Of a DNA stretch of 64,000 nt, positions 49,832 to 59,129 are shown one piece after another. The stretch lies in the NCBI RefSeq assembly GCF_000686605.1, contig NZ_JMLC01000004.1:62001-126000 (forward strand). The letters run 5' to 3'. Source of the DNA: Streptococcus sobrinus DSM 20742 = ATCC 33478 (lineage in GTDB: Bacteria > Bacillota > Bacilli > Lactobacillales > Streptococcaceae). The notes under the pieces were generated by a model. It worked only from the letters and a program-made list of their open reading frames with translations, was not told where the DNA came from and searched no databases. Every line of letters begins with the position of its first letter. Within the stretch, counting starts at the first letter, position 1. The position numbers and the translations under genes are program-made.

Positions 49832-51178
49832 ATGCTTTCTTTAGTCTATCTAAATCGGACCTTCCAGATGCTGCTCTGGTCCTTTGTTGAGTTATTCATT
49901 ATTAGACGCTCACTGAAAATTCGCATACCTTGGGCCTATCAACTGGCCTTTCTAGTCGTCAGCAGTTTACCCTACCTCTGGCTGACCGAGTTCTTTTACA
50001 CTAATCAGTTCTTTGAATTCGCTCTAATTTGTTTACTGATTTTTAAATTCAGTAAAAAGGTGACAAACACTTGGTTAAAACTCTTCTTTGCCTTCTATGT
50101 CAAATTAGGAGTTGATATCATAGCTAGGTTTACACTTTTTGTAATTGTCGTCCCTTTGTTTCCGCATTTTGCGGTACAAAAACTACCAATTGTTTCTATA
50201 ATTTTGCAGGTTTTGCTGACCCTTTTTGGAAATGAAGTCATTATTCGCTATTTCAAAATGGATTTTCTGAGGGTAAATGAAGTCGTAGAGGATAAAAGTA
50301 TTCAATCGGTTATCCTATTCCATAACATCTTTTTCTTGGCATATTTTCTAGTTCTCTGGTTGACTTATGTTCTCGTCACTCCTTTTGGTTTGATTAATGC
50401 AACAGAGGCAGCAAACTTCCGGATTAATACTAGTACGCTGTTTATGTTGGTCTTTTTATCCTTCATTTCGATGCTAAATTTTAAAGTTGCGACAATCTAT
50501 GAGGAACGCTTAGTCTCTCAAAAAGAAAGTGAGCTCAAAAATATCACTGATTATAGCCACCAGATTGAAAATCTCTACGCTAAGATTCGCTCCTTCCGGC
50601 ATGACTATAGTAATATCCTAACCAGCCTCCGTTATAGTGCTGACCATGATGACTTGGCTAGTGTTCGTCAGACTCTGGATGAGATTACTCGGGAATCCGA
50701 CCAAATTCTGGGTACCAAGGAATTCGAGATTGCTAATCTGGCTAATCTCAAAGACGATGCTTTGAAGAGTATTTTTTCGTCCAAATTATCCAAGGCTATT
50801 GACTTGGGACTGGATATCAAAGTGGAAATTCTCAACCCCATTGGACTTCCCGTCAGTTTCTCCAGTCTAGACTTTATTCGGCTGGTTTCCAATCTCTTGG
50901 ACAATGCTATCGAGGCGGCCAATGAATCCGAGGATGAGCAACTCTTGATTTCCTATTTTAAACATGACGATACCTATGTTTTTATCCTGGCCAATAGCAC
51001 CAAAGAAAAAACTGACAATATCGCTCAGCTCTTCCAAACGGGCGTCTCTTCCAAGGGTAAAGACAGGGGCGTGGGTCTGGCTATCGTCAAGAAAATCCTC
51101 TCAACTTATCCCAATGTTAGACTCAACACTAGCAACCAGAACGGCCTCTTTACTCAACATTTGGAGGTGCAGGAATGA
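49832..51178 (+). CDS. Sensor histidine kinase, HPK10 type (BlpH/ComD)
   Basis: 448 residues. The N-terminal half has about six membrane helices, as in peptide-pheromone receptors. The kinase core carries the phospho-acceptor His257 in RSFRHDYSNIL, the N-box NLLDNAIEAA and the G-box GVGLAIVKKIL. It lacks a typical D/F box, usual for HPK10. It is translated together with the response regulator. Its ligand would be a secreted double-glycine peptide; the 47-residue peptide at 55910 is the best candidate in this window. Confidence 0.9.
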   Translation: MLSLVYLNRTFQMLLWSFVELFIIRRSLKIRIPWAYQLAFLVVSSLPYLWLTEFFYTNQFFEFALICLLIFKFSKKVTNTWLKLFFAFYVKLGVDIIARFTLFVIVVPLFPHFAVQKLPIVSIILQVLLTLFGNEVIIRYFKMDFLRVNEVVEDKSIQSVILFHNIFFLAYFLVLWLTYVLVTPFGLINATEAANFRINTSTLFMLVFLSFISMLNFKVATIYEERLVSQKESELKNITDYSHQIENLYAKIRSFRHDYSNILTSLRYSADHDDLASVRQTLDEITRESDQILGTKEFEIANLANLKDDALKSIFSSKLSKAIDLGLDIKVEILNPIGLPVSFSSLDFIRLVSNLLDNAIEAANESEDEQLLISYFKHDDTYVFILANSTKEKTDNIAQLFQTGVSSKGKDRGVGLAIVKKILSTYPNVRLNTSNQNGLFTQHLEVQE

Positions 51179-51250
51179 GACATCACTTTCCCAATAAGAG
51201 TCAAAAGTAGGAACTTGCCTCCTTTTGATTTCAAAGAGTAGTAAAAGACC

Positions 51251-51284
51251 AAAAGCTCCCAAATCTGCTGGATCTGGGAGCTTT
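51251..51284. terminator. Bidirectional terminator between kinase and exporter genes
   Basis: AAAAGCTCCCA/TGGGAGCTTTT stem with U-rich flanks in both directions; it ends both convergent units. Confidence 0.9.
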
Positions 51285-51295
51285 TATGTCTCTTA

Positions 51296-52069
51296 TTAGT
51301 TGAATGAGGCTAGGAGCTTTTCCTTATAGTAATCAAAGTAGGTCTTCCTAGCAACAATACTAGTCACCTTGCCCTGGAGGCCGAATTTGAGATATTTTTT
51401 CTCTTGCTTTTCGAGGTCTATTCTAGCCCTTACTTTAAAGACATTGCCCTCTTTTGTCATTGTTGCTGTTTTATCAATTGCAATCACTTTTCCCTTGAGA
51501 AGGAGATTTTTATTATTATCGCCTTTTAAGCTAACTCTAGCCAACTGTCCAGTCTTAATACTAGCAATATAGTTTGAGTTGACATAGTAAGTGAGATTGA
51601 TAGCTTTCTCCTTTTGAAGATTAGGATAAATTTCCCCGATAGTCGTGTCGTTTGGGATAGCTTTTTGACCGCTATAATCTTTTTCTAAATGTAGGATGCC
51701 GTCTTGTGTCGCCTTGACTTCTGGAGCTTTTTCCTCTTGAATAGCCTGGCCAGTTTCTTCAAGGTAGAGCTGGGTTTGGCTATCTAATTTTGTTTTTTCG
51801 TATTTGAGTAAGGTGTCGCCTTTTTTGACGGTTTTATTGTTTCGTAAATTATTGGTTGTGATAGCATTATCACTGATAGATTGGATAGAAGTAACATTTG
51901 AAGCTGGTGTCAACTCACCCGTGCTGGTAACGACAATTTCTTTGGTCGCATACATCGAAAAGACAATAAGATAAATCACCAGTAAAGCTATTGGGATAAC
52001 CGACAAGGTCGCAAAATTTTGGTAGCGCCTGCGGTAAAATTCAGAACTGCTCAGTAATTTTTTATCCAT
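51296..52069 (-). CDS. Bacteriocin exporter accessory protein, short (ComB/BlpB-like)
   Basis: 257 residues. N-terminal segment KLLSSSEFYRRRYQNFATL, one membrane helix (VIPIALLVIYLIVFSMY), then the two halves of a lipoyl/barrel-sandwich domain and a beta-barrel. Family members are about 450 residues, with a long coiled-coil between the halves. Here LDSQTQLYLEE passes directly to VKATQDGILHL, so about 200 residues of hairpin are absent. There is no frameshift or stop. It follows the ABC gene by 12 nt on the same strand. Confidence 0.82.
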   Translation of the reverse strand: MDKKLLSSSEFYRRRYQNFATLSVIPIALLVIYLIVFSMYATKEIVVTSTGELTPASNVTSIQSISDNAITTNNLRNNKTVKKGDTLLKYEKTKLDSQTQLYLEETGQAIQEEKAPEVKATQDGILHLEKDYSGQKAIPNDTTIGEIYPNLQKEKAINLTYYVNSNYIASIKTGQLARVSLKGDNNKNLLLKGKVIAIDKTATMTKEGNVFKVRARIDLEKQEKKYLKFGLQGKVTSIVARKTYFDYYKEKLLASFN

Positions 52070-52081
52070 GGTAACCTCCGC

Positions 52082-54229
52082 TTATTTATTAAAAAGTTGG
52101 TAGTAGAAGCCTTGCTTTTTAAGCAAATCCTGATGGGGACCTGTTTCAATAATTCTTCTCTGGTCAAGAACAACAATTTTGTCAGTCCGCTCAGAAATGC
52201 TGAGTCGGTGGGCCACAAAAATAATGGTTTTCTCGGTCATCTTCATCAGGTTGTCAATGACCTTTTTTTCTGTTAAGACGTCTAGCCCGCTAGTCGCTTC
52301 GTCTAAGACCATAATCGGTGACTTTGTCAGGAGGGCACGTGCCAGAGCTATCCTTTGTTTTTGACCACCTGAGAGTCCCGCCCCATCGGATAGCTCAGTT
52401 TGATAACCCAGTGGCATTTGCTCGATATCTCTTCTGATTTCAGCCATCTCACAGGCTTTCATGATGTCCTCTTGACTGACAGACTCGTCGGCACCTAAAG
52501 TCAAATTTTCTAAGATGCTTCCGGAAAAGACATAAGGTTGCTGAGGTAGGTAGTTGATATATTTGCGAAGAAGCCTTTTATCCAAAAGGTTGGTATTTAG
52601 GCTCTTAATAGTGATTTCTCCCTTGTAGGGTTGGAAAAAGTTGACAATCAGTTTAGCCAGCGTCGTTTTCCCAGAGCCACTGATACCGACCAAGCTGATT
52701 TTCGAACCTTTGGCAATTTTAAGGTTAATGTCGGTCAGGGTATCTCGACCGAACCCGTATTTGTAGGAGACATCAGAAAAGACAATATCTCCAGGCAGAG
52801 CCTCCTGATTAACTTTCGTAGTTTTCTGGTCGAATTCCGAGGAAACAAGGTAAACTTCATTGAGCCGATTATTGGCTACTTTGGCCGATTGCAGCTTGGT
52901 TTGTAAGTTGATGATGTTTTCCAGCGGATTGGTAAAGTAGGTTAAGAGAGAATTATAGGCAACGAGTTGACCAATGGAGATCTTATTGACCATAACCAGT
53001 GTTGAGCCAAACCAGAGGATGGCGACATTTAAAATCAGCTGGGCTCCCTTTTTAAGGGAAGTTTGTAAAATTTCGTACTTGTGGCGTTTAAAGGACTTAT
53101 CTAGATAATCAACAAACTCATTATCAACATTGCGGTAGCGAGTATCCTCACTAGTCAGCGACTTGATGGTTTCCATCCCGTTGATATCTTCAATGATAGC
53201 AGAGCTAACCATACTGTTGGCTTCCATGACATCTTGGTTCATTTTTTCAAAGGGTTTCATAAAGACAAGGATGATAATTGTGTAGATTGGGATAGACAGC
53301 AAAGTTAGGAGGAAGAGGTTGGCGTTTTGCAGAAGCAGAACAGCTCCGATAATAATTAAAATAAAACAATCTAAGAAGATGGACAAAATAGTTGAGGCCA
53401 GAGCATCAATGATAGAATTGGCATCTGAAAAACGTGAGGTAATCTCCCCCGTTCGCCTTGTCGCAAAGAAAGACATGGGCAAGGAAAAGATATGACGGAT
53501 ATAAGCCAGGATCACATCAATACTGAGCCTCTGACTGAGAACTGTTAAGAGATAGTCCCGTGAGAAGGCCATAATTTGCTGAATAACATAGGTAATGACC
53601 AGACCGAGCGAGACAATGGTCAAGGTTGAAGTCATTTGATTGGGAATATAACTATCTAGAATCCCTTGTAAGTAGTAGGAGCCCAAGATATCAATCAAGG
53701 TCATTAAAAGGCTGGCCAAACTAATCTGGAAGATAAGCCCCTTTTGCTTGAGAATGATTGGGATGAAACTCAATAGACCATTTTTCTTATCCTTATGGGG
53801 TTTGTAGGCTGGCTCTGGAGCTAGGAAAATGGAAATACCATCCCATTCTTGTTCAAACCTTTCTTTACTCATCTTGGTTACTTTGACACTTGGATCGGGA
53901 TCGCCGATAATCAGATGATTTTTCTTAGCCTTGTAAACCACATAATAGTGCTGTAGTCTGCCCTTTTTATTGATATGAGCGATAAAGGGATAGGGAATCT
54001 CCTCTTCTTCAAAAAGGCTCATATCAGCTCGGACAGCCCGAGTCTCAAAGCCCATGGTCTGGGCAGCTTCCACGATACCCAAAGCTGTTGTCCCCTCCTT
54101 ATCCGTCTTGGCCAGTTCACGCAAATGGGCTAAAGAATAGTTTGCTCCGTAATGACGGGCGATAGAAGCGAGAGCAGCAACTCCACAGTCTCTGGCATCA
54201 ATCTGAGGAACAAATTTGTAAAAATTCAT
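52082..54229 (-). CDS. Peptidase-containing ABC exporter for double-glycine peptides (ComA/BlpA-like)
   Basis: 715 residues. Order: N-terminal C39 peptidase (Cys15 in DARDCGVAALA, His in QHYYVVYK, Asp in IGDPDPSV), membrane domain (about 160-450) and ATPase with Walker A VGISGSGKTTLAK, signature [15 protein letters not shown] and Walker B MVLDEATSGLD. It cleaves leaders after GG while exporting the peptide. It appears complete. The divergent promoter has its own operator at 54295-54323. Confidence 0.93.
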   Translation of the reverse strand: MNFYKFVPQIDARDCGVAALASIARHYGANYSLAHLRELAKTDKEGTTALGIVEAAQTMGFETRAVRADMSLFEEEEIPYPFIAHINKKGRLQHYYVVYKAKKNHLIIGDPDPSVKVTKMSKERFEQEWDGISIFLAPEPAYKPHKDKKNGLLSFIPIILKQKGLIFQISLASLLMTLIDILGSYYLQGILDSYIPNQMTSTLTIVSLGLVITYVIQQIMAFSRDYLLTVLSQRLSIDVILAYIRHIFSLPMSFFATRRTGEITSRFSDANSIIDALASTILSIFLDCFILIIIGAVLLLQNANLFLLTLLSIPIYTIIILVFMKPFEKMNQDVMEANSMVSSAIIEDINGMETIKSLTSEDTRYRNVDNEFVDYLDKSFKRHKYEILQTSLKKGAQLILNVAILWFGSTLVMVNKISIGQLVAYNSLLTYFTNPLENIINLQTKLQSAKVANNRLNEVYLVSSEFDQKTTKVNQEALPGDIVFSDVSYKYGFGRDTLTDINLKIAKGSKISLVGISGSGKTTLAKLIVNFFQPYKGEITIKSLNTNLLDKRLLRKYINYLPQQPYVFSGSILENLTLGADESVSQEDIMKACEMAEIRRDIEQMPLGYQTELSDGAGLSGGQKQRIALARALLTKSPIMVLDEATSGLDVLTEKKVIDNLMKMTEKTIIFVAHRLSISERTDKIVVLDQRRIIETGPHQDLLKKQGFYYQLFNK

Positions 54230-54259
54230 AAAAACTCCTTTAAAAGCTTAATCAGAGTT

Positions 54260-54323
54260 ATTATGGCATAAAAAGACAGGAAAATTTCATCCATGTCGTG
54301 AAAGGAGCTTTTTGAGTCATGAA
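54260..54323 (-). promoter_or_regulatory. Operator 2 and promoter of the exporter operon (minus strand)
   Basis: On the minus strand TTCATGAC (54323-54316) and TTCACGAC (54302-54295) are 21 bp apart, and CATAAT (54265-54260) begins 29 nt after the second half. This is the same geometry as operator 1. Confidence 0.75.
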
Positions 54324-54362
54324 CAGGAAGTCGAATTTTTCTCTAGTTAGTGGCAACGCCCG

Positions 54363-54430
54363 TTCACGACATATTTTGGCCGTTTCATGACATAAACGTG
54401 CACAGACGAAAATTTTGGGTATCCTATAAT
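54363..54430 (+). promoter_or_regulatory. Operator 3 and promoter of the bacteriocin operon
   Basis: TTCACGAC (54363-54370) and TTCATGAC (54384-54391), 21 bp apart. TATAAT is at 54425-54430 (33-nt gap), and TATCCT at 54420 (28-nt gap) is an alternative. The surrounding bases (ATAAACGTGCACAGA) match the copy at 58501. Confidence 0.75.
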
Positions 54431-54543
54431 TGTCCTCGTGAGAGACAAATAACGAAAGTTAGCTGGAACTGATCAGCCAGCAAACTTTCCGTCAACTAAA
54501 TCCATAGAAGTTTTTAACTTCTCTTAACAGGAATGGAGGTATT

Positions 54544-54762
54544 ATGATGAAAACTCAAGCGATTGAAAAATTTGACGTTATGGATACTGAAGCTTTATCT
54601 ACCGTTGAAGGTGGAGGGACAGGGGCTTGTTTAGCATCAGCTGCAACTGCAATAGGGCTTGGAGCTGCAGCAGTCGGATCATCTGTCTTGCCCGCAGCTG
54701 CATTGTATCTGGGAGCACAAGCTTTTGCTGCAGGTGCAAACTATTATTATTGTACACACTGA
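54544..54762 (+). CDS. Double-glycine bacteriocin precursor with two cysteines
   Basis: 72 residues (71 if the second ATG at 54547 is used; it is 7 nt from GGAGG and slightly better). Leader of 24 residues with the pattern EKFDVMDTEALSTVEGG, cut after GG. The mature part is 48 residues, rich in Ala and Gly (AIGLGAAAVGSS), hydrophobic, with Cys at positions 5 and 46 and aromatic end NYYYC. The two Cys could form a disulphide joining both ends. It is the first gene after operator 3. It is not a pediocin: no YGNGV motif is present. Confidence 0.85.
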   Translation: MMKTQAIEKFDVMDTEALSTVEGGGTGACLASAATAIGLGAAAVGSSVLPAAALYLGAQAFAAGANYYYCTH

Positions 54763-54790
54763 TGTTTCTAAACATAGTTAGGTTAGAAAA

Positions 54791-54943
54791 ATGAGAAATA
54801 ATAAGCTTGTTGCATTAGGTCTATTACCGCTTTCATTTGTTTTTGTATGGTTATTGTGGCCTATCTCGAAAATTGTTGCAGTTCTTGGATTTATAATGAT
54901 TATAATAGCAAATATTTTAGTTTATTTTTCGGATAAAAAGTGA
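54791..54943 (+). CDS. Small membrane protein, possible bacteriocin immunity
   Basis: 50 residues: MRNNKLVALGLLPLSFVF, two hydrophobic segments and a charged end SDKK. It lies 29 nt after the bacteriocin gene in the same direction, a typical place for a short two-helix immunity peptide. The start context (GTTAGAAAA) is a weak ribosome-binding site. No family is recognised. Confidence 0.5.
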   Translation: MRNNKLVALGLLPLSFVFVWLLWPISKIVAVLGFIMIIIANILVYFSDKK

Positions 54944-54950
54944 TGTAAAT

Positions 54951-55052
54951 ATGAGAAATACAACAGGTAAAGTTTTGTGTATATTGATACTTATGTATCT
55001 AGGCATTACTGTGTTTAGTAGGTTTAGGAATGACACTTTGGAAAAAAGATAA
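54951..55052 (+). CDS. Very small membrane peptide (33 residues)
   Basis: MRNTTGKVLCILILMYLGIT followed by a basic tail VFSRFRNDTLEKR. It starts 8 nt after the previous stop and shares the MRN start with it, so both could derive from one ancestor. It has no GG leader. Existence as a translated product is uncertain. Confidence 0.35.
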   Translation: MRNTTGKVLCILILMYLGITVFSRFRNDTLEKR

Positions 55053-55120
55053 AAAGTGATTTTATCTAAAAATTTAATTGATAATAAAAAGTATCTAAAT
55101 TCAGGGTATAGTATATGCCA

Positions 55121-55250
55121 TGAAGAATTCTACTGAAACTGTCACTCTCATAGGAGTCTTATCAGGACTAGTCGAGAGAGCTCCAATGCTGTATGGTATC
55201 CATATGTACTTGGAGTCGGAGCGATTGGTTATGTCGCCTTCCTACACTGA
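55121..55250 (+). pseudogene. Possible remnant of a small hydrophobic (bacteriocin-like) peptide gene
   Basis: An ATG-started frame gives MKNSTETVTLIGVLSGLVER. A different frame gives NAVWYPYVLGVGAIGYVAFLH before a stop at 55250. Joined by one indel near 55178-55187 they would make a glycine-rich hydrophobic peptide resembling class II bacteriocins. No complete GG leader is visible, so this is tentative. Confidence 0.3.
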
Positions 55251-55411
55251 ATTGATATGAAGATGGACAATGTCTAAGTATATCCAGTTTTCAAAATCTG
55301 AGAAGTACAAGACATTGTCTATTTTATATTCAATAGGCATTTTAATAATTGACTGTATTTAACTTTAAAAATCTAGATAAGAACAATACTCTAAGAATAG
55401 GAAGTCCTCAA

Positions 55412-55840
55412 ATGAAAAAATTAAAACGTATTTCTACAAGGCACTTGCGTTGGTCCTATTTGACTTTAACAACCCTTGCTTTTATAGGTGGATTAGCATT
55501 TTTTAGCTGGTTTTCCTATGGGAAAACATTAATATTTTGGTTACCAACTGCTTTGTTAGTATTAGTGGCTTCCTCTTTGGCTTATCTGGTGAAAAAGCAA
55601 TTGGAGGCACGTGCTGAGTCTATCTTGAGTTTTAACACACTTCAGCAGATTTTTGGTGTTTTAATCGCTTTATCTATTTGTCTAATTGTTTTGTTTTACA
55701 AATTATTTATCAGTAGAGATAGTGATGTCGACATGGTCTATTGGTTACTTTTTATCTTTACCATACTAACAATGATATGGAAAGGTGTGGAGATTTATAA
55801 AGAACTTAAGTGGAGAAAAGATAAAGATTCTAAAAAATAA
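55412..55840 (+). CDS. Membrane protein, bacteriocin-locus family (copy 1)
   Basis: About 142 residues with four predicted helices, starting MKKLKRISTRHLRWSYL (AGGAAG upstream; the longer frame from 55349 has no ribosome-binding site). It is paralogous to the gene at 59130: both share SYGKxLIFWL, YLVKKxxEAR and ISRDSDV. It resembles hydrophobic immunity proteins of blp loci. Exact function is unknown; immunity to a co-encoded peptide is inferred from position. Confidence 0.65.
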   Translation: MKKLKRISTRHLRWSYLTLTTLAFIGGLAFFSWFSYGKTLIFWLPTALLVLVASSLAYLVKKQLEARAESILSFNTLQQIFGVLIALSICLIVLFYKLFISRDSDVDMVYWLLFIFTILTMIWKGVEIYKELKWRKDKDSKK

Positions 55841-55909
55841 TGTTCAGTGATAGAACTATATTCTTGGAACTAAACGCCTAGGAAAAAATATAGAAAAGGA
55901 AAATTAGAC

Positions 55910-56053
55910 ATGAAATTCAATTTTGATAATTACGAAAAATTTTCTAGGAAAGAGTTATCAGCTGTCAAAGGTGGTGACTGGTGGCAAGACTTTCTTTATA
56001 CTATGGTTGGGACTAGTATGCCTATTGGCTGGAATTGGTATCAAAAGAAGTGA
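55910..56053 (+). CDS. Double-glycine peptide, candidate pheromone or bacteriocin
   Basis: 47 residues: leader MKFNFDNYEKFSRKELSAVKGG (22 residues, GG end, hydrophobic residues at the usual -4, -7, -12 positions) and a 25-residue Trp-rich mature part beginning DWWQDFLYTMVG and ending WNWYQKK. AAAAGGA lies upstream. Length, charge and the N-terminal xWWxxxL pattern resemble BlpC-type inducing peptides, whose gene is otherwise absent from the exporter operon. A Trp-rich class II bacteriocin is the alternative. It overlaps an unrelated frame of the following gene. Confidence 0.65.
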   Translation: MKFNFDNYEKFSRKELSAVKGGDWWQDFLYTMVGTSMPIGWNWYQKK

Positions 56054-56078
56054 ACCCAATATAAATACATGTGATTGT

Positions 56079-56483
56079 ATGAAACCATCAAAACTTAGTT
56101 CAAAAGCTCTTCAATTTATAAGACTTGGAGGCGTTCTACTGGGTTTTATTGTTGCTAATTTTGTTTTAATCTTAATTGGTAACAAAGGCCCAGTTTGGTT
56201 GAGTGTTTGCCTAGGAATTCTGACCTTGGGCTCTTTCTCTTTAGCTTACATCTCTTATAAAGAATTAAAGGATCGTCCAGTAGCGGAACAACAGTTTAGT
56301 CCTACTCAGACGATTGTTACCTTAGTAATAATAGGTTTTCTTATCCTACTTATTTGTGTTTATAGAGCAATCACTGACCCTGATATGACAGAACGTATTG
56401 CTTTAATTATTGTCAGTATTCTACTAATTTTAACGATAATTTGGAACCTCTTGTATTTAATTAAACTACTTAGAAAAAGATAA
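56079..56483 (+). CDS. Membrane protein, probable immunity partner (copy 3)
   Basis: About 134 residues from ATG 56079, with four helices. The frame is open to 55923, but that part overlaps the double-glycine peptide in another frame and has no ribosome-binding site. The C-terminal half (DPDMTERIALI ... TIIWNLLYLIKLLRKR) resembles the copies at 55412 and 59130 (RDSDV...MIWxGVxxYKELK), so it is probably a divergent member of the same family. It sits 25 nt after the peptide gene. Confidence 0.6.
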   Translation: MKPSKLSSKALQFIRLGGVLLGFIVANFVLILIGNKGPVWLSVCLGILTLGSFSLAYISYKELKDRPVAEQQFSPTQTIVTLVIIGFLILLICVYRAITDPDMTERIALIIVSILLILTIIWNLLYLIKLLRKR

Positions 56484-56517
56484 AAGTTAGTTATAGTAAA
56501 TATTTTTAATTATGTGA

Positions 56518-57567
<1,050 letters not shown>

Positions 57568-57582
57568 ACCGCATCCCACTCG

Positions 57583-57611
57583 AAAAGATGTTCAATTTGA
57601 ACATCTTTTTT
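57583..57611 (+). terminator. Intrinsic terminator after the Bta-like gene
   Basis: AAAAGATGTTCAA/TTGAACATCTTTTTT, almost perfect stem, 16 nt after the stop. Confidence 0.9.
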
Positions 57612-57639
57612 AATTAGCGACTTTAGTCAGTTTCGCTCC

Positions 57640-58425
57640 GTAGGTGCGAAACAACTAAACCACCCGCCATGCGGGTGTGCATCAATAATTATACACAAAA
57701 AACTCCAAACGAGCTACAATAAAGGTGTTCAAGCCGATTGTAAAACGGGAGGAGAAGAAAAATTATCCAGAGGATGATTTTTGCCGAAGCCTTGAAATAA
57801 AAAAGTTGAGGGGCCAAAAAAGCACATAGTTTATCACATACAAAGTGGATGTGTAAGTACCACATCGTCTTTACCCCTAAGTATAGACGAAAAGTCATCT
57901 ATAATCAATACAAGAGTAGTCTCGGAGAGATATTTCATAGGCCATGTGATTATAAAGGTGTAGACATTATCGAAGGTCATCTGATGCCAGATCATGTTCA
58001 TATGTTAGTAAGCATCCCACCAAGGATATGTATCTCAAGTTTCATGGGTTATTTGAAAGGTAAAAGTGCTCTCATGATGTTTGACAAACACGCCAACCTC
58101 AACTATAAATTTGGGAATCGGCATTTCTGGGCAGAGGGCTATTATGTGAGTACGGTTGGACTCAACGAAGCCACAATAAAGAAATATATCCAAGACCAAG
58201 AAAAACATGACATAGCTCTAGATAAATTGAGCGTCAAAGAATATGAAGACCCCTTTAGGGGTGATGGCAAGTAATACGAATGCCTCTTTAAGAGGCAAGT
58301 GACGCGTCAAGAGCAGTGAGGCTTGAACAAAGTGAAAGCCAGCGTCTTTAGGCGCTGGCTAGCTTTTGGGGCTTATAGCCCCTGTGCAAACCACTCGTTT
58401 GACGGGGGGGGGTATGATTTTTCTA
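57640..58425 (+). mobile_element. IS200/IS605-type insertion element
   Basis: It carries a Y1 transposase gene (57849-58274) and subterminal hairpins rather than inverted repeats: CCCGC/GCGGG near the left end (57664-57676) and GCCAGCG/CGCTGGC plus GGGGC/GCCCC near the right end (58339-58385). Ends are approximate. It sits inside the bacteriocin locus, directly after the terminator of the Bta-like gene. Confidence 0.7.
57849..58274 (+). CDS. tnpA: IS200-like transposase TnpA (start codon of full form lost)
   Basis: 141 residues from ATG 57849. Y1 HUH transposase: HUH motif DHVHMLV, catalytic Tyr in TVGLNEATIKKYI. Coding similarity continues upstream in frame (AKKAHSLSHTKW before MCKYHIVFTPK) to a GGG codon where the full-length protein normally starts, with a TGA before it. 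So the usual start is missing and only the internal ATG remains. It may be inactive or produce an N-terminally shortened protein. Confidence 0.8.
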   Translation: MCKYHIVFTPKYRRKVIYNQYKSSLGEIFHRPCDYKGVDIIEGHLMPDHVHMLVSIPPRICISSFMGYLKGKSALMMFDKHANLNYKFGNRHFWAEGYYVSTVGLNEATIKKYIQDQEKHDIALDKLSVKEYEDPFRGDGK

Positions 58426-58500
58426 ACAAAAATTCGATATGAGGCTGCATTTTTCGTGAATAGGATGGCTAGAAGTATTACTAATTTGAATCGAAGCCCG

Positions 58501-58568
58501 TTCACAACAAATTTTGACCCTTTCACGACATAAACGTGCACAGATGGCAAATTTTGGTATTCTGTAGA
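58501..58568 (+). promoter_or_regulatory. Operator 4 and promoter
   Basis: TTCACAAC (58501-58508) and TTCACGAC (58522-58529), 21 bp apart, lie upstream of the gene at 58638. The -10 aligned with operator 3 reads TGTAGA at 58563; TATTCT at 58558 is an alternative. The adjacent ATAAACGTGCACAGA segment is shared with operator 3. Confidence 0.7.
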
Positions 58569-58637
58569 TGAACTTGAAAAATGTCGCTCGCATTCAAAAT
58601 CACTTAGTTCACCACAATTAGATTTCTAGGATGTCAA

Positions 58638-59033
58638 ATGAAAAAAGTAAAAGAGTTATTTTATAGCACAGAGCTTCGGATGGTTATATCACTACTGATG
58701 GCCTTAATTCTTCTGAAGCTTCTTGTTAGTGATGAATTTTTGGAGTGGCCTCTTGAGCTGAAAGCTGGTCTAGTTGTCCTCTTTCTCTTAACTGCTTTGC
58801 TCAATGCTAGTTATATGGAGAAAAGAGGGAAAATCTTCAATGAAAATTCTAACTTGGCCCAGTATTTATCTATCTTGGCTTTTTCCTCCTTAACTATCTA
58901 TGCATTTTTTCGAGCCTGTGTGGTGTCGGAGTTCTACCAGTTTGTTTTCGCCCTTGTAGTTGGTGTCATCAGTTTTATCTTAACAGGCCTCCTAATTTGG
59001 GGCCTCAAGTATATTAATAAGGGCAGAAAGTAA
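58638..59033 (+). CDS. Membrane protein, bacteriocin-locus accessory
   Basis: 131 residues with four helices. Starts MKKVKELFYSTELRMVIS and ends WGLKYINKGRK. It is the first gene after operator 4. It resembles small hydrophobic Blp/PncO-type accessory proteins, though I cannot name a family. Ribosome-binding site is weak (AGGATG). An immunity role is inferred from location only. Confidence 0.6.
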   Translation: MKKVKELFYSTELRMVISLLMALILLKLLVSDEFLEWPLELKAGLVVLFLLTALLNASYMEKRGKIFNENSNLAQYLSILAFSSLTIYAFFRACVVSEFYQFVFALVVGVISFILTGLLIWGLKYINKGRK

Positions 59034-59129
59034 TAGATCTTTAGGTGGCCCTTCCGAATTCAATCCTGCATAATGAACCAGCCTATCTATTCTAGACACA
59101 GAAATTAGCTTTACCAATAGAGGTTAGAT

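Noticed and set aside
55263..55322. GACAATGTC/GACATTGTC inverted repeat as IS ends
   Set aside because: Only 9 bp arms with a 38-nt loop and no transposase or target duplication.
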